A DNA stretch of 16,047 nucleotides from Anaerolineaceae bacterium (GTDB lineage: Bacteria > Chloroflexota > Anaerolineae > Anaerolineales > Anaerolineaceae), in contig JAQTMA010000057.1 in NCBI GenBank assembly GCA_028714615.1, positions 1-16,047 on the forward strand. The letters run 5' to 3'. The notes beneath the pieces were generated by a model. It did no database searches. It saw only the letters and a program-made list of their open reading frames with translations, and had not been told where the DNA came from. The translations under genes and the position numbers were made by a program. Numbering within the stretch: position 1 is the first letter of the stretch; each line of letters opens with the position of its first letter. Positions 1 to 6,930 of the stretch are shown piece by piece.

Positions 1-300
1 AGCAACGTTGTCCGCCATGCCCATGCCACTCAAGTGTGGATCCGCTTCTTGAGCGATGCCGAACAAGTCGTCTTAGAGGTGGAAGATGATGGGGTTGGCT
101 TTATTTTCCCGCACCGCTATGTTGAGCTGGTACGGCAAGGGCATTTCGGGCTGGCAGGGGCGGCGGAACGGGCCGAATCCATCGGCGGCTCTGCCGAGGT
201 AATCACTGCCCCGGGAAAAGGGACACGGGTGCGTATCAGCGTGCCTCTCTCGATTGTCTCCTCTCCGGAGACGCAAGTAGCCTACTCGTCCGAACGTTGA
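1..300 (+). CDS. Sensor histidine kinase, C-terminal ATPase domain (partial, 5' truncated)
   Basis: The reading frame is open from base 1, so the gene starts outside the window; 99 residues are visible. They form the C-terminal half of a GHKL ATPase domain of the NarL/DesK (HPK7) type. The N-box is at residues 2-9 (NVVRHAHA), the D-box is DDGVGF at about 29-34, and the G2 region is GHFGLAG at about 47-53 followed by AERAESIGG. The end PGKGTRVRISVPL is the usual final strand. Such kinases bind ATP, phosphorylate a histidine in a preceding HisKA_3 domain and pass the phosphate to a LuxR/NarL-type response regulator. No regulator gene follows; the next gene is convergent, so a partner, if linked, lies upstream. 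The signal sensed cannot be inferred because the sensor half is missing. Family assignment is confident. Confidence 0.9.
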   Translation, partial: SNVVRHAHATQVWIRFLSDAEQVVLEVEDDGVGFIFPHRYVELVRQGHFGLAGAAERAESIGGSAEVITAPGKGTRVRISVPLSIVSSPETQVAYSSER

Positions 301-419
301 ATTGCGTGCATCCGGTGGGTTAGTGAATCGCCTTCCCTGCTCGTCGAGGGCATCGGGACCGACCGCCTTTCACCGCGGATTATGGCAGTGGCGACCCCGC
401 CTGTCGACCAGGCTGGAGC

Positions 420-442
420 ATCAGGAGACCCCGAATCCTGAT
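420..442. terminator. Weak hairpin between convergent kinase and LCP genes
   Basis: ATCAGGA (420-426) and TCCTGAT (436-442) form a 7-bp perfect stem with a 9-base loop, followed on the plus strand by a T-rich stretch that becomes CTTTTT only at 455-461. It lies between the kinase stop (300) and the LCP stop (465). The distance to the T-tract makes it a poor intrinsic terminator; this call is tentative. Confidence 0.25.
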
Positions 443-464
443 CTTCAATAACCTTCTTTTTGCC

Positions 465-2024
465 TTACGGCATCGGGTTGTTGTTTGCCCAGTCATCCCC
501 GAGCACAATCGCCAAATCCGCGCCGAGGCCGGGGTCAGGTGCGCCCAATCGCTTCCCGGGATCGATGTGCATCAACTCAGCCAGGTACTCGGCTGTGGCT
601 GATTTTCCTGTGTACTCCACCAGTGTGGTCGTGATATATGCGCCTTGTGCGTCAGCGGGCTCCAGGACGGTCAATCCCAACGACCTCAGGTACTCGCTGG
701 TACGCATCGCCAGACCGCTGGTTGCGGTGCCATTCAAGAGGATAATTCGAGCGCTTTCAGCGGCGACTGCTTCCGGCAGGCTTTCTGCGGATGGCGGCAG
801 GGTCGGTTGGGGTGCTCCCGGTTGGACGGCGCCATCGGCCGGCGCCGGTGTTTCCGCTTGGACGGCAGGCTCGCCCGGTGCGGAGCTCTGCTCGGTGCTA
901 AACACCTGGTCGCGCATTGCCAACACCTGCTCCATAATGGGGATCTCGATCGACCAACCCTGGACGGAATACGAGTCGATCATCTGGTCACGCCCCAACG
1001 TGCCGCGGCGGATGTTCTCGGGCTTCACTTCCTGCGCCAGCCAGGCCAGCCGGATGGCCTGATCGAGCTTCAGGTTGGTGCGCACCCCCGAAGATACAAT
1101 ATCGTAGACCTCGGGTGCATGGGTAATCAAGATGGGCAGGTACTTGGCATCCAGCACCCGGTCGCGGACGCCCAGGATGATCTGCAATTGGCGTTTTGCC
1201 CGGTCGAAATCACCGTTGGCTGTATAGCGATTACGCGCATAAGCCAGGGCTACATCTCCGAAGAGCCGCTGGCGCCCAGCCTCCAGGGTTACCGTATTGC
1301 CTGGCCCGAGTGGGTCTACGCGTATCTCTTCCGGAACGTCCACGTAGATTCCATCCAACTTATCGATGAATTTGACAAAGGAGTTGAAATCAACCACGGC
1401 ATAGAATTGGATCGGGACGCCCAGGAACTGGCTGACGGTCTGCATGGCCAACTGCGGTCCGCCACCCGGGGTATGATAGGCCTCTCCGTAGAAATAGGCC
1501 ATGTTGATTTTAGCAGCATCGAACCCCGGAATGGCAACCCAGGTATCGCGAGGAATGGACATCATTCCAGCCGTCTTGGTCACCGGATCCACGGTGACGA
1601 TCCACATCGAGTCGCTGCGGGGAACGTCGCCCTCCTGCCAATCCCGGTAGTCCAGGCCCATCAATAAAACGGTCACCCGCGAGGTTCCATCCCAGGGGAT
1701 AGGGGTGGCGCTGGGTCCGGATGACGCTGCCGGATTGGCTGCGCCAGCCGATTCCGGTTGAGGCTCGTGAGACAGGTTTCGCAGGGAGTTCGTAATGACC
1801 GGCAGGTGCAAACTGAGTTTTCCGGCTTGCCGGATCAGCGTTTTTGCAAATGCAGGTAAGGAGCTATCGTCGTGGACCTGGGTCCAGGCTGCAGCCACAT
1901 TTGAAAAGAACAAGAAACTGAACAGGGTAGCAGCAACGATAGCAAATACTGCCAACAGGTTGGCTGCCAGGCGGCTGGCCCGGTGGAGGTTTTGAGGGTT
2001 TTGAAGTGCTCGCGACTGTGCCAT
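465..2024 (-). CDS. LCP (LytR-CpsA-Psr) family protein with LytR_C domain
   Basis: 519 residues. A short cytoplasmic N-terminus is followed by one membrane helix (about 20-45), a linker, an LCP domain (about 115-295), a Pro/Ala-rich spacer (about 378-420) and a LytR_C domain (about 425-512). LCP hallmarks are visible: RSDS at 136-139, SIPRD at 156-160, KINMAY at 172-177, and the Arg-rich YARNR plus FDRAKRQ segment at 262-279. LCP proteins act outside the membrane and transfer polyprenyl-phosphate-linked glycopolymers to peptidoglycan or another acceptor; LytR_C is a common accessory domain of unknown function. The start at 2024 puts a normal-length leader before the helix; the ribosome site is weak (GGAA, 4 bases upstream). 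The gene is divergent from the ECF S component and has no cell-wall neighbour here, so its glycopolymer is unknown. Family is certain, precise role inferred. Confidence 0.93.
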   Translation of the reverse strand: MAQSRALQNPQNLHRASRLAANLLAVFAIVAATLFSFLFFSNVAAAWTQVHDDSSLPAFAKTLIRQAGKLSLHLPVITNSLRNLSHEPQPESAGAANPAASSGPSATPIPWDGTSRVTVLLMGLDYRDWQEGDVPRSDSMWIVTVDPVTKTAGMMSIPRDTWVAIPGFDAAKINMAYFYGEAYHTPGGGPQLAMQTVSQFLGVPIQFYAVVDFNSFVKFIDKLDGIYVDVPEEIRVDPLGPGNTVTLEAGRQRLFGDVALAYARNRYTANGDFDRAKRQLQIILGVRDRVLDAKYLPILITHAPEVYDIVSSGVRTNLKLDQAIRLAWLAQEVKPENIRRGTLGRDQMIDSYSVQGWSIEIPIMEQVLAMRDQVFSTEQSSAPGEPAVQAETPAPADGAVQPGAPQPTLPPSAESLPEAVAAESARIILLNGTATSGLAMRTSEYLRSLGLTVLEPADAQGAYITTTLVEYTGKSATAEYLAELMHIDPGKRLGAPDPGLGADLAIVLGDDWANNNPMP

Positions 2025-2119
2025 ATAATTCCAGAGACCTCATTCGATAAGGGTGAAGTAAGCTTGCTGATGCAAGTTACGCGCCAAAACGGTCGAAGCG
2101 TAATAATTCCCAAAAATTT

Positions 2120-2147
2120 TTTACCAGATTCGTGTACAATTGGTAAA
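2120..2147 (+). promoter_or_regulatory. Inverted repeat TTTACCA-N14-TGGTAAA around a -10-like TACAAT
   Basis: TTTACCA (2120-2126) and TGGTAAA (2141-2147) are perfect 7-bp inverted half-sites 14 bases apart. A -10-like hexamer TACAAT (2135-2140) lies between them, about 43 bases before the S-component start. The stretch from 2100 to 2150 is clearly more AT-rich than the flanking genes. No good -35 hexamer is seen. The arrangement suits an operator for a dimeric repressor that blocks the promoter of the ECF S-thioesterase unit, but could also be a small leader hairpin. The regulator is not identifiable; the half-sites do not match a consensus I can name with confidence. Confidence 0.45.
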
Positions 2148-2182
2148 CTGTCGCGAAACCCGCAATCCTAAGGAGTGGAAAT

Positions 2183-2734
2183 ATGCCTCAAGATCGAACG
2201 CGAAAAATCGTAATCGCCGGCGTGATGGGAGCCATCTCAATTCTACTGGGTTGGACTCATTGGGGGTTCATCACCTGGTTTGGAATTTCCCTGACCATCA
2301 TGCACATCCCGGTCATTATCGGTGCGGTATTAGAAGGCCCAGTCGTAGGGTTGGTCATCGGCTTGATCTTTGGCCTATTCAGCATGCTACAAGCGGCGAT
2401 TGCTCCTTCGAGTCCATCCGATGTCTGGTTCACCAATCCAGTATTGGCTGTTCTACCGCGCCTGTTCATCGGGCCGGTTGCCTGGCTGGTATGGCGCGGC
2501 CTACAACATTGGGCGGTCCCGGGGCTGATATTGGCCGGTATTGCCGGTAGTGTTACCAATACCGTCCTGGTGCTCGGGATGATTGGGGTGCTGGGATATC
2601 TTCCCTGGGTGGCTCTCCCCGCTATTGCAGCCGTCAACGGTATCCCGGAAGCCATCGCTTCTGCTGTGCTGACCTTAACGGTTGTAGCCACCTGGCGGCG
2701 GATCGAATTTGGGCGGAAAGGCGCTGCAATTTAA
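2183..2734 (+). CDS. ECF transporter S component (substrate-binding membrane subunit)
   Basis: 183 residues, mostly hydrophobic, compatible with the six helices of S components. The motif TNPVLAVLPRLFIG (84-97), the TIMHIPVIIG block (38-47) and the C-terminal NGIPEAIASAVLT (152-164) match the PF12822-type family that includes the FolT/PanT-like proteins. S components bind a vitamin or related micronutrient and need the T component and ATPases for uptake; all three are encoded within 3.7 kb here. Start: AAGGAG at 2170-2175 sits 7 bases before the ATG. The stop is separated by a single base from the thioesterase start, so the two are surely co-transcribed and probably translationally coupled. 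No riboswitch is recognised in the leader. The substrate (folate, pantothenate, another vitamin or a metabolite) cannot be decided from the sequence. Confidence 0.88.
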   Translation: MPQDRTRKIVIAGVMGAISILLGWTHWGFITWFGISLTIMHIPVIIGAVLEGPVVGLVIGLIFGLFSMLQAAIAPSSPSDVWFTNPVLAVLPRLFIGPVAWLVWRGLQHWAVPGLILAGIAGSVTNTVLVLGMIGVLGYLPWVALPAIAAVNGIPEAIASAVLTLTVVATWRRIEFGRKGAAI

Positions 2735-2735
2735 T

Positions 2736-3149
2736 ATGACCCTCGAGACGGGTATGATTCGCGAAGACACCTGGGTGGTGCAGGAAGCCGACACCACCGC
2801 TTTCAGCGCTGCGACGCGAGGGATGGATTTGCCGCGCGTGCTCAGCACCCCGCGCATGATCGGTTGGATGGAAACAACCTGTTACAAGCTGGCGGCCGAC
2901 CACCTGGTCCCCGGCCAAACTACCGTTGGGTCCGCGGTAAACATCCGCCACCTGGCAGCCACTCCCCAAGGAGCTGAGGTCCGCACGCGTGGTGAGTTGT
3001 TGGAAATCAACGGGCGCCGGCTGCGGTACAGGGTTGAAGCCTGGGATGGATTGGAGAAGATCGGCGAGGGCGAGCATGAGCGCTTCATCATCGATTGCAC
3101 CCGCTTCGATAAGCGCCTAGAGGAGAAGCGGGCTGCACTGGTTAAATAA
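2736..3149 (+). CDS. FlK-like hot-dog thioesterase
   Basis: 137 residues from the ATG at 2736; a TTG start at 2709 inside the preceding gene is possible but adds residues without family resemblance. The protein looks like the fluoroacetyl-CoA thioesterase (FlK) family of hot-dog fold enzymes. The three FlK catalytic residues Thr42, Glu50 and His76 correspond in identity and spacing to T38 (STP), E46 (WMET) and H72 (IRHLAATP). These enzymes hydrolyse acyl-CoA thioesters; FlK itself detoxifies fluoroacetyl-CoA, but most homologues have unknown substrates and a fluoro-compound role should not be assumed. The gene follows the ECF S component after one base (stop 2732-2734, start 2736) and ends inside a large palindrome. 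The pairing suggests that the imported compound, or a product made from it, meets acyl-CoA metabolism. Fold and catalytic residues are convincing; substrate is unknown. Confidence 0.85.
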   Translation: MTLETGMIREDTWVVQEADTTAFSAATRGMDLPRVLSTPRMIGWMETTCYKLAADHLVPGQTTVGSAVNIRHLAATPQGAEVRTRGELLEINGRRLRYRVEAWDGLEKIGEGEHERFIIDCTRFDKRLEEKRAALVK

Positions 3150-3228
3150 GAACTTATCCGCGATTTACACGAATTATGCGAATTATTCTTGAATTCGCAT
3201 AATTCGTGTAAATCGCGGATAAGTTCTT
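3148..3228. terminator. Perfect palindrome (37-bp arms, 7-base loop), bidirectional terminator
   Basis: The left arm 3148-3184 is the exact reverse complement of the right arm 3192-3228, with loop ATTCTTG. It begins within the thioesterase stop codon (3147-3149) and ends one base before the ecfT stop codon (3229-3231 on the other strand), so it fills the whole convergent gap. TTTT follows on the plus strand (3227-3230), and the arms begin and end in AAGAA/TTCTT, so transcripts from either side would end in a very stable hairpin. The arms are AT-rich with CGCG and CGAATT steps, unlike the flanking genes, and resemble a dispersed repeat more than a gene-specific terminator. Confidence 0.8.
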
Positions 3229-4050
3229 TTAGATACTTACGATGATCACTGCAAGACCCACACAAACCAATATGGCGAGCGCATCCCGCAAACGGAACTG
3301 CATCGCCAACATGGAGCTGTGCCGTCCCGGGGTTCCGTAGCCGCGGGCTTCCATGGCTAAGGCCAGGTTTTCCGCCCGGCGCAACCCGGTCAGGAAGAGC
3401 GGCACAATGAGGGGGACGACCTGCCGCACCCGGTTGAGCAGACCGCCGCTGCGCGTTCCCCAACTGGCTCCCCGGGAAGCTTGCGCCTTGGCAATGCGTT
3501 CGGCTGCCTGGGCCAAAAATGGGATGAAACGCAGCATCACCTGAATGGCCATGACCAGGTCGCGGGTAGGGATTCCCATGCGGCTCAAAGGACTGAGAAG
3601 CGATTCAAATCCGTGGATCAGCTCCGTCGACGAGATCGCGTAGGAGGTCAGGCTGAGGGTGAGGATCAACCCGGCAAAGCGCACCAGCAGGATCACCCCC
3701 GCCAGAATACTGCCCCAGGTGATCTGAACCCAGCCGAAATGCAACAGTGCAGCCTCCACTCCACGCTGAACCGGGAACAAGATCTGCAGAAGAGCCAGGA
3801 TCGCCAGGAAAGGCAACGGGGGCAATAAACTGCGCAGGGCGAATCCCAGCGGTATACGAGCAAGCACCAGCAGCAGCATGACGATCGCCAGCCCAGCCAA
3901 CAACCCAGAGAGGTTCCGGCTGAGGGTCAGCGCGGCTAACAGGAACAATGCCCCGACCAGCCGGGCGCGTGGATCCATGCAGTGGATGGGAGAACCGGTG
4001 GGGATGTACTGCCCCAGGGTGACGTAGCGCAGGTACTCGAACTCGCTCAT
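3229..4050 (-). CDS. ecfT: ECF transporter T component (EcfT)
   Basis: 273 residues with several strongly hydrophobic segments (about 31-65, 79-93, 111-140, 212-221, 257-273). The N-terminal SPIHCMDPRARL (20-31) matches the usual 'LHxxDPRxKL' opening of CbiQ/EcfT proteins. The two short Ala-Arg-Gly motifs that couple EcfT to the ATPases are present as ASRGA (191-195) and MEARGYG (233-239). EcfT is the membrane scaffold that transmits ATP hydrolysis to the S component. Its ATG overlaps the TGA of ecfA by four bases (ATGA, 4047-4050), the usual sign of translational coupling. Its stop is immediately next to the large palindrome. The only S component in view is the convergent one at 2183, so the four domains S, T, A and A probably make one transporter, although EcfT-A modules can also serve several distant S components. 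Confidence 0.93.
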   Translation of the reverse strand: MSEFEYLRYVTLGQYIPTGSPIHCMDPRARLVGALFLLAALTLSRNLSGLLAGLAIVMLLLVLARIPLGFALRSLLPPLPFLAILALLQILFPVQRGVEAALLHFGWVQITWGSILAGVILLVRFAGLILTLSLTSYAISSTELIHGFESLLSPLSRMGIPTRDLVMAIQVMLRFIPFLAQAAERIAKAQASRGASWGTRSGGLLNRVRQVVPLIVPLFLTGLRRAENLALAMEARGYGTPGRHSSMLAMQFRLRDALAILVCVGLAVIIVSI

Positions 4051-5792
4051 GTGGGGGCCATCCTGGTCAATCGCCTGAGGGATTGGGCCAACTGCTCGGG
4101 TTTCAGCAGGCCAACCGGAAGCGGCCAGCCCAAAGCTCGCAGCTTTTCCGATGCCTGTGTTGTGGCGGGAGGTTCCAAACCCAGCGACCGTAATGCGTCT
4201 ACCTGGGTGAACACTGCTCCGGTCGATCCGCTAATCTGGTCGCGTCCGCTGCCCATCACGGTCAAGCGTCCGGCCATGTCAGCCACCTCCTCCATATGAT
4301 GAGAAGCCAGCACCAGGGTAACCCCCCGGTCGCGCAGATCGATCAACCGGGCGATGAGCTCCACCCGCGAAAGCGGGTCGAGTCCAGCAGTGGGCTCATC
4401 CAGCAGCAGGATGGGCGGTTGGAAAGCCAGGATCGAAGCCAGCGCCACCTTGCGCCGCTCCCCGCCGGAGAGGGTGGAGGTCAGTCGATCTTTGTACTGC
4501 TCGAAATCAAGCCCTACCACCTGCATCGCTTGCTGCACCGCCTCACGCAATGTGCCCGCATGCCCAAGCATGCGCGGTCCATAAGCGATTTCATCGCCCA
4601 CGTACTGCTCGAAGATCTGAGCTTCGGGGAGCTGGAAGGCCAACCCCACCATGCGCCGTACCGCCTTGAGATCGACATCCCGTTCGGTCATCCGGTGCGG
4701 TCCGATGCGCACCTGCCCTTCCTGCGGAAGCAATAGTCCATTCAGGTGCTGCAGCAGGGTGGACTTGCCCGAGCCGGTGGCGCCCAGCAGGCCATGCCCA
4801 CCACCTTCGGTCGCCTGAAAATTGGCGTTTTCCAGGGCGCGCCGGGCCAGCGGCGTCCCGGCCAGGTAGATGTGCCCGAGCCCACTCACTTCGATCAAGG
4901 CTGGCTGGGTCGACTCGGGCGCAGGTTCTCGATCTGGCTCGCCCTGGAGAAGCGGACCTGGATATGGAGGCAGAGCGGTTAGCAGTTGCGGCAGGGAGAT
5001 CAGGTTCACCGGCAGGGCCGGTAAAACCTCCCGTAACGCATTGGCCACCCGTGCAGCGGGAGGAAGATCCAGCCCGAGGGGATGCAGTTCAGCTTCGTTC
5101 GAAAAAATCCGTTGCGGCGTTCCGTCAAAGGCGACTTTTCCCTGGCTGAACGCCACCACCCGCCCGGCCCGCGCCGCCTCGGTCATAGAGTGGGTAATAG
5201 TCAGGATGGTCAGCCCCTCGCTGTGCAGCCGGTCGATCAGGTCCAGCACCGCCGCTCGGCCGAGCGGATCGAGCAACGCTGCAGCTTCGTCGAAGACGAT
5301 CACTTGCGGGCGCATCGCCAACACACCAGCCAGGGCCATACGCTGCATTTGCCCGGCGGAGAGCAGGTAGGAAGGCCGGTTGCGCTGCTCCCACATCCCC
5401 ACCGATTTGAGAGCTGCCTCAACCCGCGGACGGATCTCCACCCCGGGCACACCCTGATTTTCCAGGCCAAAGGCCACATCTTCATCCACGACAGTTGCGA
5501 TCACCTGGTCTTCGGGCGACTGGAACACCATACCCACCAGTGCCCGGATCCTCGCCAGGTTGTTCGGCGCCTGGGTATCCATACCATGGATGCGCACCTG
5601 TCCGGAGGTTGGGAGCAGCAGCCCGTTGAGCTGGCGGGCCAGGGTGGTCTTGCCGGAGCCGTTAGCGCCCACGATGGCGACGTACTCCCCCGCTTCGACG
5701 CGCAGCGTAACCCCTTGCAAAGCAGGGGGTTGCAGCTTCGCGGTTTCGGGATAGCTGAAGGTGAGGTCATCAATTTCTATCAGAGCAGCCAT
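4047..5792 (-). CDS. ecfA: Fused double ECF ATPase (EcfA1-EcfA2 type)
   Basis: 581 residues holding two complete ABC ATPase domains joined by a linker at about 255-298. First half: Walker A GANGSGKTT (42-50), Q-loop Q91, signature LSAGQMQR (144-151), Walker B VIVFDE (164-169), switch His H201. Second half: Walker A GATGSGKST (337-345), Q-loop near Q387, signature LSGGERR (441-447), Walker B ILLLDE (461-466), switch His H498. Two ATPases drive each ECF importer; they are usually separate genes of about 280 residues, so this is a natural fusion, as also known in other lineages. The first signature has Ala where the consensus LSGGQ has Gly; the second is canonical. A C-terminal tail of about 60 residues follows the second domain. 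The gene leads an operon with ecfT. The ATG at 5792 gives a normal N-terminus, but no strong ribosome site is seen. Confidence 0.94.
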   Translation of the reverse strand: MAALIEIDDLTFSYPETAKLQPPALQGVTLRVEAGEYVAIVGANGSGKTTLARQLNGLLLPTSGQVRIHGMDTQAPNNLARIRALVGMVFQSPEDQVIATVVDEDVAFGLENQGVPGVEIRPRVEAALKSVGMWEQRNRPSYLLSAGQMQRMALAGVLAMRPQVIVFDEAAALLDPLGRAAVLDLIDRLHSEGLTILTITHSMTEAARAGRVVAFSQGKVAFDGTPQRIFSNEAELHPLGLDLPPAARVANALREVLPALPVNLISLPQLLTALPPYPGPLLQGEPDREPAPESTQPALIEVSGLGHIYLAGTPLARRALENANFQATEGGGHGLLGATGSGKSTLLQHLNGLLLPQEGQVRIGPHRMTERDVDLKAVRRMVGLAFQLPEAQIFEQYVGDEIAYGPRMLGHAGTLREAVQQAMQVVGLDFEQYKDRLTSTLSGGERRKVALASILAFQPPILLLDEPTAGLDPLSRVELIARLIDLRDRGVTLVLASHHMEEVADMAGRLTVMGSGRDQISGSTGAVFTQVDALRSLGLEPPATTQASEKLRALGWPLPVGLLKPEQLAQSLRRLTRMAPT

Positions 5793-5898
5793 GCGGCGCG
5801 GCTTTCGCGAAGAATAATCGGTGCTACGTGATTTTACTATAGGTCGTCGTGGATACTGCCATAGGATGCAGGAAATGGTAAAGTTGGCCCTGAATGGC

Positions 5899-5927
5899 TT
5901 GTCCCCTTCTGCCGGACTGATTATACT
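5899..5927 (+). promoter_or_regulatory. Sigma-70-type promoter for the dehydrogenase unit
   Basis: TTGTCC (5899-5904) and TATACT (5922-5927) are separated by 17 bases. Initiation near 5934 would leave a leader of about 40 bases before the ATG at 5974. This favours the 5974 start over the open frame reaching back to 5821, since transcription would begin inside that upstream stretch. Prediction only. Confidence 0.5.
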
Positions 5928-5973
5928 TATTCAAAAGCATACGATCCTCTCTTCAACAAAGCATCGAAAGCCT

Positions 5974-6882
5974 ATGATGACTCAACTTCCTCAGATTGCA
6001 TTTATCGGACTCGGAATTATGGGCCGCCCTATGGCCGAACACTTGATTGCCGCCGGCTACCCCCTGGCAGTCTTCGATCACCACCCCGAAAAACTGCAAC
6101 CGCTGATCTCTCTCGGCGCAACCCACGCATCTTCTTGCGCCGAAGCTGCGACCCACAGCGACCTGGTGATCAGCATGGTCCCCGATTCCCCCGACGTGGA
6201 GCAGGTCGCCCTCGGGCCCGGCGGCATCCTCGAGGCTGCCCGGCCAGGGTTGATCTATATCGACATGAGCAGCATCTCGCCGGTCACAGCACGCAAGGTC
6301 GCTGCGACGCTGAGTGCACAAGGCGTGCGCTGCCTGGATGCACCCGTCAGTGGCGGCGAGACCGGCGCGAAGAATGCCAGCCTGTCCATCATGGTGGGAG
6401 GCGACCCGTCCCTGCTGGAAGAAGTCCGCCCGGTGCTTTCCGTGATGGGTAAAACTATTACACACTGCGGGGCTCCCGGCGCCGGGCAAGTGGTCAAGAC
6501 CTGCAACCAGGTGCAGGTCGCGTTGAATTTCATCGGCATGGCTGAAGCCCTGGTGCTGGGGAGCAAAGCCGGGGTCGATCCGGCCGTGATCTTGCGCGTA
6601 CTGTCGGGAGGCTATGCGCAAACCCGGGTAATGGACGTACGCGGCGCCCGCATCATCCATGGAGATTTCGAGCCTGGCTTCAAGAGCAAATTCCACTACA
6701 AAGACCTGAACATTATCCTGGAAACCGCCCGCCAATTGGAGGTACCTCTACCGGCCACCGCCCTGGCACACGAGCTGTTCTCCGCCTTGCTGTCTGCTGG
6801 GCGGGGCGACCTGGACCACTCGGCTGTTATCACGGTGTTGGAAGATCTGGCGCATGTCCAGGCACGCACCCGCGAAGAATGA
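5974..6882 (+). CDS. garR: 2-hydroxy-3-oxopropionate (tartronate semialdehyde) reductase-like dehydrogenase
   Basis: 302 residues from the ATG at 5974 (a second ATG follows at 5977); the open frame continues upstream to 5821 but that part lacks family resemblance. It belongs to the beta-hydroxyacid dehydrogenase family: NAD(P)-binding GLGIMG (12-17), substrate-binding DAPVSGG (122-128), and catalytic K175 in VKTCNQ with N178. The DMSSISP segment, the NQVQVALNFIGMAEAL region and PGFKSKFHYKDL strongly resemble E. coli GarR/GlxR, which reduces tartronate semialdehyde to glycerate; 3-hydroxyisobutyrate dehydrogenase is the main alternative. D34 after the second strand suggests NAD preference, though this is only an indication. 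The gene is 48 bases upstream of the PF04008 gene on the same strand and divergent from ecfA. No glyoxylate carboligase or galactarate gene is in view, so the pathway is inferred. Confidence 0.85.
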   Translation: MMTQLPQIAFIGLGIMGRPMAEHLIAAGYPLAVFDHHPEKLQPLISLGATHASSCAEAATHSDLVISMVPDSPDVEQVALGPGGILEAARPGLIYIDMSSISPVTARKVAATLSAQGVRCLDAPVSGGETGAKNASLSIMVGGDPSLLEEVRPVLSVMGKTITHCGAPGAGQVVKTCNQVQVALNFIGMAEALVLGSKAGVDPAVILRVLSGGYAQTRVMDVRGARIIHGDFEPGFKSKFHYKDLNIILETARQLEVPLPATALAHELFSALLSAGRGDLDHSAVITVLEDLAHVQARTREE

Positions 6883-6930
6883 TCGACGTATCCGTGGACC
6901 GCTCTGAAAGCACATGACGAGGGAGGCAAT

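Noticed and set aside
460..1667. Long plus-strand open frames (200 and 340 residues) opposite the LCP gene
   Set aside because: They lie wholly antisense to a gene with clear LCP and LytR_C domains, show no family resemblance, and are the usual result of GC-rich codon use on the other strand.
2025..2182. Riboswitch upstream of the ECF S component
   Set aside because: The leader is only about 45 bases after the putative -10 and shows no conserved core of a vitamin riboswitch that I recognise; the inverted repeat is better described as an operator candidate.
5082..5831. 249-residue plus-strand open frame
   Set aside because: It is antisense to the first ATPase domain of the fused EcfA, which has intact motifs; the translated frame has no domain and is rich in His, Gln and Arg as expected from a shadow frame.
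5821..5973. 51-codon N-terminal extension of the dehydrogenase
   Set aside because: The extension has no family match, the GLGIMG motif sits at the normal distance from the ATG at 5974, and the predicted promoter at 5899-5927 would start transcription inside it.
5953..6735. 260-residue minus-strand open frame
   Set aside because: Antisense to the dehydrogenase with conserved catalytic motifs; no domain seen.
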